From assembly GCF_935825525.1 (NCBI RefSeq), contig NZ_CAKXZT010000176.1:40367-89702 (forward strand): DNA of 49,336 nt, in the 5' to 3' direction. The notes beneath the pieces were generated by a model. That model did no database searches. It saw only the letters and a list, made by a program, of their open reading frames with translations, and was not told the DNA's origin. Every line of letters starts with the position of its first letter. Position 1 is the first letter of the stretch. A program made the translations under genes and the position numbers. Source of the DNA: Mesorhizobium escarrei. GTDB taxonomy: Bacteria; Pseudomonadota; Alphaproteobacteria; Rhizobiales; Rhizobiaceae. Positions 32,372-40,743 of the stretch are shown here, piece after piece.

Positions 32372-33439
32372 ATGAGAGCCGCCATGTCCGCTGACCATTC
32401 CCTGTCCGAAACTCCCGTTCCGGCAGACACGCCTCGTGTTTCATCGACAACGCAGGCGTTGTATCCATCGCCCAGCGCCCGCGATCGGCGCGCGCTGCTG
32501 ATGCGCCTTCTCGGGACCTACGGCACCATCATCGTGCTGGCATCGATGCTGGTGATCTTCTCGGTGCTGCAGCCGGCGACCTTCGCGACAATTGGAAATT
32601 TCCGCAACATCATCAATGACATGGCGATCGGCACCATCGTCGCGGCCGGCCTCACCGTGCCGCTCGTGGCCGGCGATTTCGACCTCAGCATCGGCTATGT
32701 CGCGAGTTTCTCCGGGCTGCTCGTGGTCGGCCTCTTGAGCAGCAGCGGGCTGCCGATCCCGCTCGCCATCGTCCTCGTCGTCGGCCTCGGCACCATCATC
32801 GGTATCGTCAACGGCATCGTCGTTTCCAAGATCGGCGTGAACGCCTTCATCGCCACGCTTGGCACCGGCACGATCGTCGTCGGACTGAACTACGCCTATT
32901 CGGGCGGGATCCCGCTGCAGCTCACCCAGTCGCGCGAATTCACGAACATCGCCATCGGCCGGATCGCCGGGGTGCCGCATCTGGTCATCATCATGGCCGT
33001 CGTATTGGTGCTGCTGTGGATGATCCTCAACCGCACGGTGCAGGGCCAGCATATCAAGGCGATCGGCGTCAGCCCGGAATCGGCGCGGCGCGCCGGCGTC
33101 GCCGTCGACCGCAGCCGCATCGTCGCCTTCGCCATCGCCAGCACCTGCGCAGCAATAGGCGGCGTGCTGATGGCTTCCAATCTAGGGTCCGGACAGGTGA
33201 CGGCCGGTGACGGCTTCATGCTGACTTCGTTCTCGGCCGCCTTCCTCGGTTCGGCCGCGCTCAGGGAGGGTCAGTTCCACATCCTCGGAACCTTGATCGG
33301 CGTGCTGACGGTCGCCGTCGGCAACAATGGTCTGGCCATGATCGGCGCGCCGATCTTCACCCAGTTCCTGTTCACCGGCTGCCTGCTCGTTGTCGCCGTG
33401 GCGCTCGGCGGCATCGGCCGCCGCTACGGGAGGGGGTAG
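32372..33439 (+). CDS. CUT2-type ABC permease
   Basis: A 355-residue RbsC/FrcC-like permease with about ten membrane segments after a soluble N-terminus of about 45 residues. The family loop GDFDLSIGYVASFSGLL and the EAA-like region IKAIGVSPESARRAGV are present, then GVLMASNLGSGQVTAGDGFMLTSFSAAFLG. GGAG stands seven bases before the ATG. Two copies are expected to form the channel. The ATPase gene follows with one base between. Confidence 0.9.
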   Translation: MRAAMSADHSLSETPVPADTPRVSSTTQALYPSPSARDRRALLMRLLGTYGTIIVLASMLVIFSVLQPATFATIGNFRNIINDMAIGTIVAAGLTVPLVAGDFDLSIGYVASFSGLLVVGLLSSSGLPIPLAIVLVVGLGTIIGIVNGIVVSKIGVNAFIATLGTGTIVVGLNYAYSGGIPLQLTQSREFTNIAIGRIAGVPHLVIIMAVVLVLLWMILNRTVQGQHIKAIGVSPESARRAGVAVDRSRIVAFAIASTCAAIGGVLMASNLGSGQVTAGDGFMLTSFSAAFLGSAALREGQFHILGTLIGVLTVAVGNNGLAMIGAPIFTQFLFTGCLLVVAVALGGIGRRYGRG

Positions 33440-33440
33440 G

Positions 33441-34235
33441 ATGGCCCAGGCTATGCTGCTCAGCCTGCGCCGGATTAGCCGCAGCTTCGGCGGTATCCAG
33501 GCGCTCGACAATGTTTCGCTGGACATCGCCAAAGGTGACGTCATCGGCCTCGTCGGCGACAATGGTGCCGGCAAGTCGACGCTGATCAAGGTCCTGGCCG
33601 GCGCCCACGATCCGACTTCCGGCGATGTCATCCTCGAAGGCCGGCCGCAAAAATTGTCGCCGCCGGCCGAGGCGCAACGCCTCGGCATCGAGACGGTCTA
33701 TCAGGACCTGTCGCTGATCGGCACCTTCACCGCGGCCGAGAACTTTTTCCTCGGCCGCGAGATCGCGATTGGCCGCGGTCCGGCGCTATTGCGCTGGATC
33801 CGCCGCAAATCGATGGGCGATACCGCGATGCGGGGCCTCGAGGAACTCAACATCGACATCCCCGGCATACGCAGCAAGCCGGTCGACCGCATGTCTGGCG
33901 GCCAGCGCCAATTGGTGGCGATCGCGCGCGGCGCCTTCTGGGGCCATAAGCTGCTGCTGTTGGACGAACCGACGGCGGCGCTAGGCGTGCGCGAATCCCG
34001 CGAAGTGCTCGACCTCATCAAACGGCTCGGCGCCCAAGGGCTGACGATCGTCATGGTCACGCACAACCTCGATCACCTCTGGCAGGTGTGCAACCGCGTG
34101 GTGGTGATGCGCAGGGGCCGCAAAGCCGCCGACCTCGCGAGCTCCGCCACCAATATGGAAGACGTCGTCGCCTACATCACCGGCGCGAAGGAGCCGATGA
34201 CACCCCGTCCAGCGACCACGGAAGCGGGAGCATGA
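33441..34235 (+). CDS. CUT2-type ABC ATPase, single domain
   Basis: A 264-residue ATPase. Walker A is GDNGAGKST, the Q-loop segment is VYQDLSLIG, the signature is MSGGQRQLVAIARG and Walker B is LLLLDEPTAALG, followed by the switch His in VMVTHNLDH. Most CUT2 ATPases (RbsA, XylG) are fused pairs of about 500 residues; this is one domain, as in the rhizobial fructose importer FrcA. Purine-rich sequence (GGGAGGGGG) precedes the ATG at 33441. Its stop overlaps the cyclase-family start. Confidence 0.9.
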   Translation: MAQAMLLSLRRISRSFGGIQALDNVSLDIAKGDVIGLVGDNGAGKSTLIKVLAGAHDPTSGDVILEGRPQKLSPPAEAQRLGIETVYQDLSLIGTFTAAENFFLGREIAIGRGPALLRWIRRKSMGDTAMRGLEELNIDIPGIRSKPVDRMSGGQRQLVAIARGAFWGHKLLLLDEPTAALGVRESREVLDLIKRLGAQGLTIVMVTHNLDHLWQVCNRVVVMRRGRKAADLASSATNMEDVVAYITGAKEPMTPRPATTEAGA

Positions 34236-35191
34236 GCGCGACCGACACGATAACGCTGCGACGGCTGCTGGCCGATGCGCCCAATCGCTGGGGCCATTGG
34301 GGCGCCGACGACGAGATCGGTGCGCTCAACTATCTGACATCAGACGAGGTCAAGCGCGGCCTGGCCACAGTGCGGCACGGCCGCACCTTCACGCTCGGCG
34401 TGCCGGTCGCGACCCAGGAAGGCGACGCCGTGTTTCCCGGCCGCTGGCCGGCGAAGCATTTCATGGTCGCCGACAAGGCCGGTTTCGAGAACGGCCATTG
34501 GCAGCCGCTCGCCGGCGGCCTCGAATTCGCCGACGACTATATCACCGGTTTCGCACAGGCCGGCACGCATTGCGACGCGCTCGGCCACATGTGGTTCGAC
34601 GACACGCTGTGGAACGGCTTTGCCGCGAGCAGCACCAACGGCGGTATGACCAAGGCCGGCATCATGCCGATCGCCGAGCGCGGCATCGTCGGCCGCGGCG
34701 TGCTGTTAGACATGGCCCGCTTCCGCGGCAAACCGATGCTGGATCGTGCCGAGACGTTCACCCATTGCGACCTGATGGAATGCGCGCAGGCGCAAGGCGT
34801 CGACATCCTGCCGCGCAGCATTCTTCTCGTCCGCACCGGCTGGGTCGGCGCGCTGGCCGCGGGACACCAGGCGATCGGTGAAGGATATTGGGAGCCCGGC
34901 CTGACCTTCAGCCTCGACCTCGTGCGCTGGTTCGACAAGATGCAGATCCCTTGCCTGGTCACCGACACGCTGGCCAATGAGACAACCTACGAGCCCGAGA
35001 CCGGGCTGATGCTGGTGCTGCACGCGGCGCTGATGCGCAATCTGGGCGTCGTGTTCACCGAAATGGCGTCGCTCGACGCGCTGGCCACCGACTGCGCCTT
35101 AGACCGCCGTTACGAAGGCTTCTACTGCGCCAGCCCGGCCAAGGTGAGCAAGGGAACGGGCGGCTCCGCAAATCCAGTGTTCATCAAATAG
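34232..35191 (+). CDS. cyclase-family hydrolase, kynurenine formamidase-like
   Basis: A 319-residue member of the metal-dependent cyclase/formamidase family. The metal site is AGTHCDALGHMWFDD near 100-115; the first His of the usual HxGTHxD motif is replaced (QAGTHCD) and the Pro before the last His is Leu. It is longer than bacterial KynB. It probably hydrolyses an amide or lactam. ATG overlaps the ATPase stop (ATGA), so it is part of the importer operon, which suggests that the imported compound is its substrate. Confidence 0.8.
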   Translation: MSATDTITLRRLLADAPNRWGHWGADDEIGALNYLTSDEVKRGLATVRHGRTFTLGVPVATQEGDAVFPGRWPAKHFMVADKAGFENGHWQPLAGGLEFADDYITGFAQAGTHCDALGHMWFDDTLWNGFAASSTNGGMTKAGIMPIAERGIVGRGVLLDMARFRGKPMLDRAETFTHCDLMECAQAQGVDILPRSILLVRTGWVGALAAGHQAIGEGYWEPGLTFSLDLVRWFDKMQIPCLVTDTLANETTYEPETGLMLVLHAALMRNLGVVFTEMASLDALATDCALDRRYEGFYCASPAKVSKGTGGSANPVFIK

Positions 35192-35216
35192 AACCCAACA
35201 AGACGGAATGGCTTTC

Positions 35217-36698
35217 ATGACTTCTGCAGACGACCTGACGCAGCTCTGTTTCCTGCCGGCCACGGAACTGGCCGCGCGCATCCGGCGCCGCGACGTGTCG
35301 CCGGTCGAGGTGACCGAGGCCTATCTGCGCCGCATAGAAGCGCGCAACCCGGTCGTCAACGCCTACACGCTAGTTCTCGGCGACCAGGCGATGGACGCCG
35401 CGCGTGGCGCCGAGAAGGCGGTGATGACCGGCGGCCCTCTTGGCCCGCTGCATGGCGTGCCGGTCGGCATCAAGGATCTCGACGACGTCGCCGGGGTGCC
35501 GACCTCAATGGCGTCGCGGGCGGTGCAGAACCGGGTGCCGAAAAACAGCGCGGCGGCGGTCGAGCGCCTGCTCAATGCCGGCGCCATCGTGCTCGGCAAG
35601 ACCAACACGCCGGAGTTCGGCCACAAGGGCATCACCGACAATTTGCGCTTCGGGCCGACCAGCACGCCATGGGCGACCGGCTATAATTCCGGCGGCTCGT
35701 CGGGCGGCAGCGCGGCAGCAGTCGCCGACGGCATGGCGGCGCTGGCGCAAGGCACGGATGGCGGCGGCTCGGTGCGCATCCCGGCCTCGTTCAGCGGCAC
35801 CGTCGGCTTCAAGCCCTCCTTCGGTCGCATCCCTTCGGTGACGCGCCCCGACGGGTTCCTGTGGGGGCATCCGCTTGTCCATATTGGACCGCTTGCCCGC
35901 ACCGTTGCGGACGCCGCGCTGATGACCAAGATCATGGCCGGGCCGCACAGCCGCGACCCGTTCAGCCTGCCCAATGATGGCGTGGACTATGTGGGCTCCG
36001 TGCAAGCCCCGGCACGGAAGCTGCGCGTCGCCTACAGCCCGCGCCTCGGCAACTTTCCGGTCGACGCTGAGGTCGCCGCTGTTATTGCCAGCGCGGTCGA
36101 GGTCATGCGGGAGCACGGCGTCGACGTTGATGAGGTCGAACTCGATTTCAAAGCCGACCACAAGGAACTGGCGGCGCTCTGGGTGCGCACGATCTCGATC
36201 CACTATGCGGCAATCGCCGTGTACTGGAAACAGGAAGGTATCGACCTGATGGGCGAGCACGCCGCGGTGCTGACCCCGCAATTCCTCGCCATGCTGGAAG
36301 GCGCCTACAGGGTGTCCGCCGTCGACCATGCGCTCGACGATCGTTTGCGCACCGGCGTCCATGACGGCCTCGAGGATGTGTTCGAGACCCATGACCTGAT
36401 CGTCTCGCCGACGCTGGCCATTCCGCCGGTCAGGAACGCCACCGACGGCAACACGATCGGGCCGACATCGATCGGTGGCGAGGCGGTCGATCCGTTGATC
36501 GGCTGGTGCATGACCTACCCGATCAACTACACCGGCCATCCCGCGATCTCGGTTCCAGCCGGCCTGACAGCACAGGGCCTGCCGGTCGGCCTGCAGATCA
36601 TCGGGCAGCGGCACGCCGACGAGAGCGTGCTGGCCATGGCAGCGCGATTCGAACGCATGCAGCCGTGGTTCCAAAGCTATCCAGGGCTAGCAGGGTAG
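35217..36698 (+). CDS. amidase signature family hydrolase
   Basis: A 493-residue amidase of the Ser-cisSer-Lys type. The catalytic Lys lies in GVPVGIKDLDDVAG; the glycine-rich GYNSGGSSGGSAAAVADGMAALAQGTDGGGSVRIPASF gives the cis-Ser and the nucleophile Ser. The late part has YTGHPAISVPAGLTAQGLPVGLQIIG. The ATG at 35217 has GGAA about eight bases before; an ATG at 35208 is the alternative. It ends the importer-cyclase-amidase operon and probably cleaves an amide bond of the imported compound or of the cyclase product. Confidence 0.88.
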   Translation: MTSADDLTQLCFLPATELAARIRRRDVSPVEVTEAYLRRIEARNPVVNAYTLVLGDQAMDAARGAEKAVMTGGPLGPLHGVPVGIKDLDDVAGVPTSMASRAVQNRVPKNSAAAVERLLNAGAIVLGKTNTPEFGHKGITDNLRFGPTSTPWATGYNSGGSSGGSAAAVADGMAALAQGTDGGGSVRIPASFSGTVGFKPSFGRIPSVTRPDGFLWGHPLVHIGPLARTVADAALMTKIMAGPHSRDPFSLPNDGVDYVGSVQAPARKLRVAYSPRLGNFPVDAEVAAVIASAVEVMREHGVDVDEVELDFKADHKELAALWVRTISIHYAAIAVYWKQEGIDLMGEHAAVLTPQFLAMLEGAYRVSAVDHALDDRLRTGVHDGLEDVFETHDLIVSPTLAIPPVRNATDGNTIGPTSIGGEAVDPLIGWCMTYPINYTGHPAISVPAGLTAQGLPVGLQIIGQRHADESVLAMAARFERMQPWFQSYPGLAG

Positions 36699-36718
36699 TA
36701 GACGTGGCATTGGCTTCC

Positions 36719-36742
36719 CCTTCTCCCCGTTGTGGGAGAAGG
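36719..36742. repeat. palindrome between convergent amidase and ROK genes
   Basis: CCTTCTCCC and GGGAGAAGG pair around six bases. The wording matches one end of the RIME-like element at 13185-13375. As a 9-bp hairpin between two stops it may also terminate transcription. Confidence 0.5.
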
Positions 36743-36747
36743 TGGGC

Positions 36748-38034
36748 CTAGATCGGAAGCTGTAGCAGTTCGGAGATCACCAGTCCGGCGGCGCCTAAAA
36801 GCGCAGCCCCATCGCCTGCATCGCCAGCGATGAACTCGATCTTGCCACCCGGGCGCGAGGGAACCATGGCACGGACATGATCCGCTATCGCGCCCAGCAG
36901 GCGGTCGCCGCCGAGCACGACATCGCCATGCAGGATGAAGATGTTGGGCGCCACCGTCTGCTGCAGATTGGCGATGCCGACGGCGACGTTGCGTGCATAG
37001 CGATCGAGCAGCTCGGCCGCCCCCGGCAATCGGCGCGCCGCCATGTCGACGAGACGTGCCGAATCGATCAGTTCGGGCTCCGGCAGGGCCGCGCCGGCGG
37101 CCTCGCGCCTGAGCCAGCTCAACGTGGCGATGGTGTCCCAGCAGCCGCGCCTGCCACAGCGGCAGAGCTCGCCGTCGAGCTGTACAAAGGTGTGGCCGAG
37201 TTCGCCCCCAGCGCCTGCCGTGCCGCGGTAGAGGTGGCCGTCGAAATAGAGCGCGCCGCCCAGAACCTCGCCGGTGTAGACGACCGCGAACTGCCTGACG
37301 CCGCGCCCGGCGCCGAACCAGCGGTCGCCGACCAGCAAGGCGCGCGGATGGTGGTCGAGCTTGACAGGCAGGCCGAAGCGCCGGCCAAGCTCGTCGGCGA
37401 GCGGATAGCGGTCGAGCGCCGGCGCGAGATTGATGGTGACGATCGATCCGCGATCGGTATCGACCATGCCGCCGACGGCAACACCGATGCCGAAGGGCGT
37501 GCGTCGTGCCTTGGCCAGCGTGTCGCCGACGCATTCGGCGATCGTCTCGATGATCGGCCCGATCGGCCCCTTGCCGTCAGGCAGCGCCATCTTGCGTTCC
37601 GATTCGATATTGCCGTCGAGCGTCGCCACGCAGGCATGCACGGCGTCAGGCATCAGCAGCACGCCGCAGATCGGACGGGCATTGGGCGAGAACCACAGCG
37701 GCCGCGCCGGCTTGCCGCCGCCGGGATTGGCCGGGATAGGGTCGCTCTCGATCAGCACCTGGTCGTCGATCAGCGGCTGCACGATGCCGGAAATGGTGGT
37801 GCGGTTTACGCCGGCAAGCCGCGCCAGATCGGCACGGCTGGTGGGCCCGAGATCGAACAGAGCCTGCAGCACGCGGCCGCGATTCGTCGAGCCGACCATC
37901 GAGGAGGACAGTAGCGCCTTGCGCGGGCGCGAAACCGGTTCCGCCCCGGACGCGTCGCCCGGCGGCGCAAACAGCGCGCTGCGTCCGCCATTCAGGCTGC
38001 TATCGTCGGTTTCGTTCATCGCAGGGTTTTTCAC
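36748..38034 (-). CDS. ROK family transcriptional repressor
   Basis: A 428-residue ROK protein. The N-terminal winged helix (about 45-110) has TNRGRVLQALFDLGPTSRADLARLAGVNRTTISGIVQPLI; the sugar-kinase-like domain follows with GIGVAVGGMVD and GELGHTFVQ. The zinc motif is CRCGRRGCWDT. The GTG at 38034 has GGAG five bases before it. It faces the importer operon tail to tail and is the likely local regulator. In Sinorhizobium the similar frc fructose system is also paired with a ROK-type regulator. The effector is unknown. Confidence 0.88.
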   Translation of the reverse strand: MKNPAMNETDDSSLNGGRSALFAPPGDASGAEPVSRPRKALLSSSMVGSTNRGRVLQALFDLGPTSRADLARLAGVNRTTISGIVQPLIDDQVLIESDPIPANPGGGKPARPLWFSPNARPICGVLLMPDAVHACVATLDGNIESERKMALPDGKGPIGPIIETIAECVGDTLAKARRTPFGIGVAVGGMVDTDRGSIVTINLAPALDRYPLADELGRRFGLPVKLDHHPRALLVGDRWFGAGRGVRQFAVVYTGEVLGGALYFDGHLYRGTAGAGGELGHTFVQLDGELCRCGRRGCWDTIATLSWLRREAAGAALPEPELIDSARLVDMAARRLPGAAELLDRYARNVAVGIANLQQTVAPNIFILHGDVVLGGDRLLGAIADHVRAMVPSRPGGKIEFIAGDAGDGAALLGAAGLVISELLQLPI

Positions 38035-38081
38035 ATGGGCTCCTGGCCGCCTTTCTAGCCCAGGAGCTCACCGGTTTCGAG

Positions 38082-38112
38082 AACTTTGTACGAGACGGCA
38101 ACAAACTTGTCG
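38082..38112. promoter_or_regulatory. candidate ROK autoregulatory site
   Basis: AACTTTGT (38082-38089) and ACAAACTT (38101-38108) form an imperfect inverted repeat with 11 bases between, about 50-75 bases before the ROK start. CAACAAACT is also the half-site wording of the Bacillus XylR (ROK) operator. Confidence 0.35.
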
Positions 38113-38139
38113 CAACATGTGCTGTGCCACAGAAGCTAC

Positions 38140-38315
38140 CGATCTCCCCCTGGCGGCGGAGATGTCCGGCAGGACAGAGGGGGTGGGCAGGAACGCCAGC
38201 CTACGACTTGTTCTTCTGCAGTGAATGAGCTTCAAGATTATCCGAACAGGCGAAGAATCTGGAGGGACAGCACCCCTCTGCCCTGCCGGGCATCTCCCCC
38301 GCAAGGGGGAGATCG
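38140..38315. repeat. long inverted-repeat RIME-like element
   Basis: The left arm, from 38140, reads GATCTCCCCCTGGCGG, then GGAGATGTCCGGCAGG, then ACAGAGGGGGTG. The right arm, 38270-38315 in reverse, reads GATCTCCCCCTTGCGG, then GGGAGATGCCCGGCAGG, then GCAGAGGGGTG. The arms are about 47 bases with few differences around a spacer of about 80 bases. It occupies most of the gap 38035-38333; no gene is seen. Confidence 0.65.
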
Positions 38316-38333
38316 GCTATCACCACCGCCCGC

Positions 38334-38930
38334 TCAGCCCGGAACCGCCGGCTTCAGCTCCGGAAACTTCTCGTCGAAGCGCGCTGCCCAGCGGACCAGC
38401 CGGTTGCGGCCCTTTTCCCATTTTCCGGCAAAGCGCAGTGAGAGATAGCCAAGGCAGGCGCGCAGCGCCAGCTGGCCGGTGGTGATCTTCTTTGGCAGCT
38501 TTGGCGGATTGGCGTTGAGCAGATCGAGCGCACTGGTGATCTTCGCCCATTGGCGGTCGAGCCACGGCTGGTAGACCATGTCTTCGGGGCGCGTGCGCCG
38601 CTCATAGACCATCGACAGCGCGCAGTCGCAGATGCCGTCGGCCAGCGCTTCAAGCACTTCCGCCTCGAGGCGCTTGTCTGGATTGCGCGGAAACAGCGCG
38701 TTCTTCGACATGCGGTTGAGATGCTGGGTGATGGCGCGGCTGTCGTGGATCGAGCGGCCGTCGTCGAGCACCAGCACCGGGATCTTGCCGAGTGGATTGG
38801 CGTCGATCAGCTCAGCCGGTTTGTCTTCGGTTTTTATCGGCACCAGATCGACGGCGATGCCGGTATAAAGCACGGCCATGCGCACCTTGGAACTATAGGG
38901 TGACGTGGACGCGTAGAGCAGTCTGGGCAT
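38334..38930 (-). CDS. glutathione S-transferase family protein
   Basis: A 198-residue GST-fold protein. The N-terminal domain has LLYASTSPYSSKVRMAVLYTGI and NPLGKIPVLVLDDGRSIHDSRAITQHL, covering the conserved cis-Pro and the glutathione-contact Asp-Ser (DS). The helical C-terminal domain is of ordinary length. A Ser in the SPYS segment is the likely thiol-activating residue. The ATG at 38930 gives MPRLLYAS; the frame upstream to 39020 is rejected. It appears monocistronic. Confidence 0.83.
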   Translation of the reverse strand: MPRLLYASTSPYSSKVRMAVLYTGIAVDLVPIKTEDKPAELIDANPLGKIPVLVLDDGRSIHDSRAITQHLNRMSKNALFPRNPDKRLEAEVLEALADGICDCALSMVYERRTRPEDMVYQPWLDRQWAKITSALDLLNANPPKLPKKITTGQLALRACLGYLSLRFAGKWEKGRNRLVRWAARFDEKFPELKPAVPG

Positions 38931-39382
38931 GATCGGGTTCCTGTTTGCCGAGTACGGAGCATGGACGCGCAAAGGACGCTGTAGCACTTTGAATCTGCGT
39001 ATGATCCATTTCCGCGACACTGTTGGCCGGACATCCCGCCATGATCAACAGCCACAGGCGGAAAAACCGGGCGCCACGGCGAACGACCGTCCTCCTCCAC
39101 GGTCCCGAGGCAAACGAGCGGTGCGGCAGTTCCAGCCTAAGAGCATCTGAGCAGGTCAGACGGATCCGAAACCGAGCCAACTCGGTCTTGCACCAAGAAT
39201 TCTCTCCGGCACAGAGAAATGCCCCAGCGGACTTCGCCGCACGGCGAAGTCCTGGGAGCTGCGAAAAGCTGTCTTCCCTCCGCCTCTGTTGCTGCCCGAG
39301 CACCGGCCCTGCGAGCGAGGCGCCTGTCGGCACCCGCCCTCAACCGTCTTCAGCACTGTCCTCCGCGAGCGAAGAAACGCGA
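38931..39382. other. 452-base gap with hairpins and dispersed-repeat wording
   Basis: No gene is supported. The gap holds TAGCACTTTGAATCTGCG at about 38982-38999, wording I associate with dispersed rhizobial repeats. It also holds a hairpin ACCGAG/CTCGGT (39171-39186) and a near-perfect palindrome GGACTTCGCCG/CGGCGAAGTCC with a two-base centre (39229-39252). Confidence 0.4.
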
Positions 39383-39865
39383 TTACTTCTTGGCCTTCGC
39401 GGTCGCGGGCTTCGGCTTGGCCGCAGGCGCTGCTTTCTTCACCGCTACCGAAGACTTCGCTGCAGCTGCTTTCTTTGCCGGCGCAGCCTGCTTGGCCGGT
39501 GCAGCCTTCTTGGCCGGCGCAGTCTTTTTGGCCGGCGCAGTCTGGGCAGGTGCTGCCTTCTTCGCTGCCGGCTTTGCCGCGGCTTTCGCAGCCGGCTTCT
39601 TGGCCGGCGCTGCTTTTGCCTTGGCGGACGCAGCCTTGGCAGGTGCTGCTTTCTTCACCGCCGGTTTTGCCGCGGCCTTCGCGGCCGGCTTCTTGGCCGG
39701 CGCTGCTTTTGCCTTGGCCGCGGCGGCCTTCGGCTTGGCAGCAGGTGCTGCTTTCTTCACAGCTGCTGCGGCCTTTGCCGCCACTGCTTTTATTGGTGCT
39801 TTCATTGCCGGTGCCTGCTTTGCCGGTGACTTGGATGCCGGCGCTTTGGATGACTGTTTAGCCAT
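39383..39865 (-). CDS. histone H1-like Lys/Ala/Pro-rich protein
   Basis: A 160-residue protein made almost only of Ala, Lys and Pro in PAKKA/AAKPA-type repeats, like bacterial H1-type proteins (AlgP, Hc1). A block of about 26 residues, with the AKAKAAPAKKPAAKAAAKPA core, occurs twice, showing recent internal duplication. It is strongly basic and disordered, and probably binds DNA non-specifically. AAGGGG lies six bases before the ATG. Repeat number is likely to differ among strains. Confidence 0.75.
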   Translation of the reverse strand: MAKQSSKAPASKSPAKQAPAMKAPIKAVAAKAAAAVKKAAPAAKPKAAAAKAKAAPAKKPAAKAAAKPAVKKAAPAKAASAKAKAAPAKKPAAKAAAKPAAKKAAPAQTAPAKKTAPAKKAAPAKQAAPAKKAAAAKSSVAVKKAAPAAKPKPATAKAKK

Positions 39866-40275
39866 ATCATGCCCCTTCGTTGTGCCGACGGCCGTTAATG
39901 ACCCGGCGTGTAATGCATATCTGACTCGCGCTTGTCTAGCCAGCGAAGCATTAGCATGATTCTTTCAGTTTAAGTTTTGATTACCGGCGACACACGCTCG
40001 TGCTGTTTTCGCAAAATGCGGCTGCTGCACTTCGCGCTTTGCCGAGGGTTTGCGACAGACATTCTGCGCGCTTTCCCGGACCAATCTCGCAACGAAGCGC
40101 TGAAGGTTAGCAGCCGTTTTGCTCGTCGATCATCGACCGGCAACACCATGATGGACTGCTTCAACCATCTCATCGTCTTGTGCAACCAGACGATCTACAC
40201 AAGCTACAAAAGCAAAACGCGGCCCGCTCTGCGCCAGGACCTTGCCTGCGTTCGAGAGGACATTTTTTGCCAAGG

Positions 40276-40307
40276 TTGACAGATTACTCTATTCGGCAGA
40301 GTATTCT
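40276..40307 (+). promoter_or_regulatory. promoter with embedded inverted repeat before the winged-helix gene
   Basis: A perfect TTGACA (40276-40281) is followed by the inverted repeat TACTCT-N7-AGAGTA (40285-40303). The -10 is uncertain: AGTATT or TATTCT at spacing 18-20. The repeat would suit autorepression. Apart from this site and a hairpin ATCGTCT/AGACGAT (40172-40194), the 539-base gap 39866-40404 shows no gene. Confidence 0.4.
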
Positions 40308-40404
40308 GCAGTATGCGGAGAAGCGCATGTCATTCGCGCAAAGATCAAGCGGCGCTGTCCCAGATCAGTGAGACTGAACGCCGGACACCACAGCAGGCCC
40401 GACA

Positions 40405-40743
40405 ATGGCTGCCGACGAAATCATCCACCAGAGCGTGCGGCTCAGGATCATGGCGGCGCTGAATTCTCTGGAACGGCGCGAAGCGCTGGAATTCACCCGA
40501 TTGAAGGTCATCGTGAATGCGACCGACGGCAATCTCGGCGCGCATATCGATACGCTTGCCACGGCGGGCTATGTCGATGTCGAAAAGCTGTTTGTCGGAC
40601 GTCGACCGCAGACGCGGGTCAAGGCGACGTCAGTCGGACGGCGCGCATATCGCGGTCACGCCGCCTTCCTTCGCGCCGTCCTCGATGAGGCGGAGCAGCC
40701 TCGTGAACGCGGTCAGCGCAGGACGCGGCAGCGGCCGTTGTAG
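40405..40743 (+). CDS. winged-helix transcriptional regulator (HTH_34-like)
   Basis: A 112-residue DNA-binding protein of the small MarR-like winged-helix group. IIHQSVRLRIMAALNSLERREALEFTRLKVIVNATDGNLGAHIDTLATAGYVDVEKLFVGRRPQTRVKATSVGRRAYRGH follows the family pattern throughout. There is no effector domain. Its last 31 bases overlap the 3' end of the convergent secreted-protein gene. The target is unknown; the inverted repeat in its own promoter suggests autoregulation. Confidence 0.8.
   Translation: MAADEIIHQSVRLRIMAALNSLERREALEFTRLKVIVNATDGNLGAHIDTLATAGYVDVEKLFVGRRPQTRVKATSVGRRAYRGHAAFLRAVLDEAEQPRERGQRRTRQRPL

Noticed and set aside
39977..40279. 100-codon plus-strand frame before the winged-helix gene
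   Set aside because: No ribosome site, no recognisable domain, and mixed composition unlike neighbouring genes.
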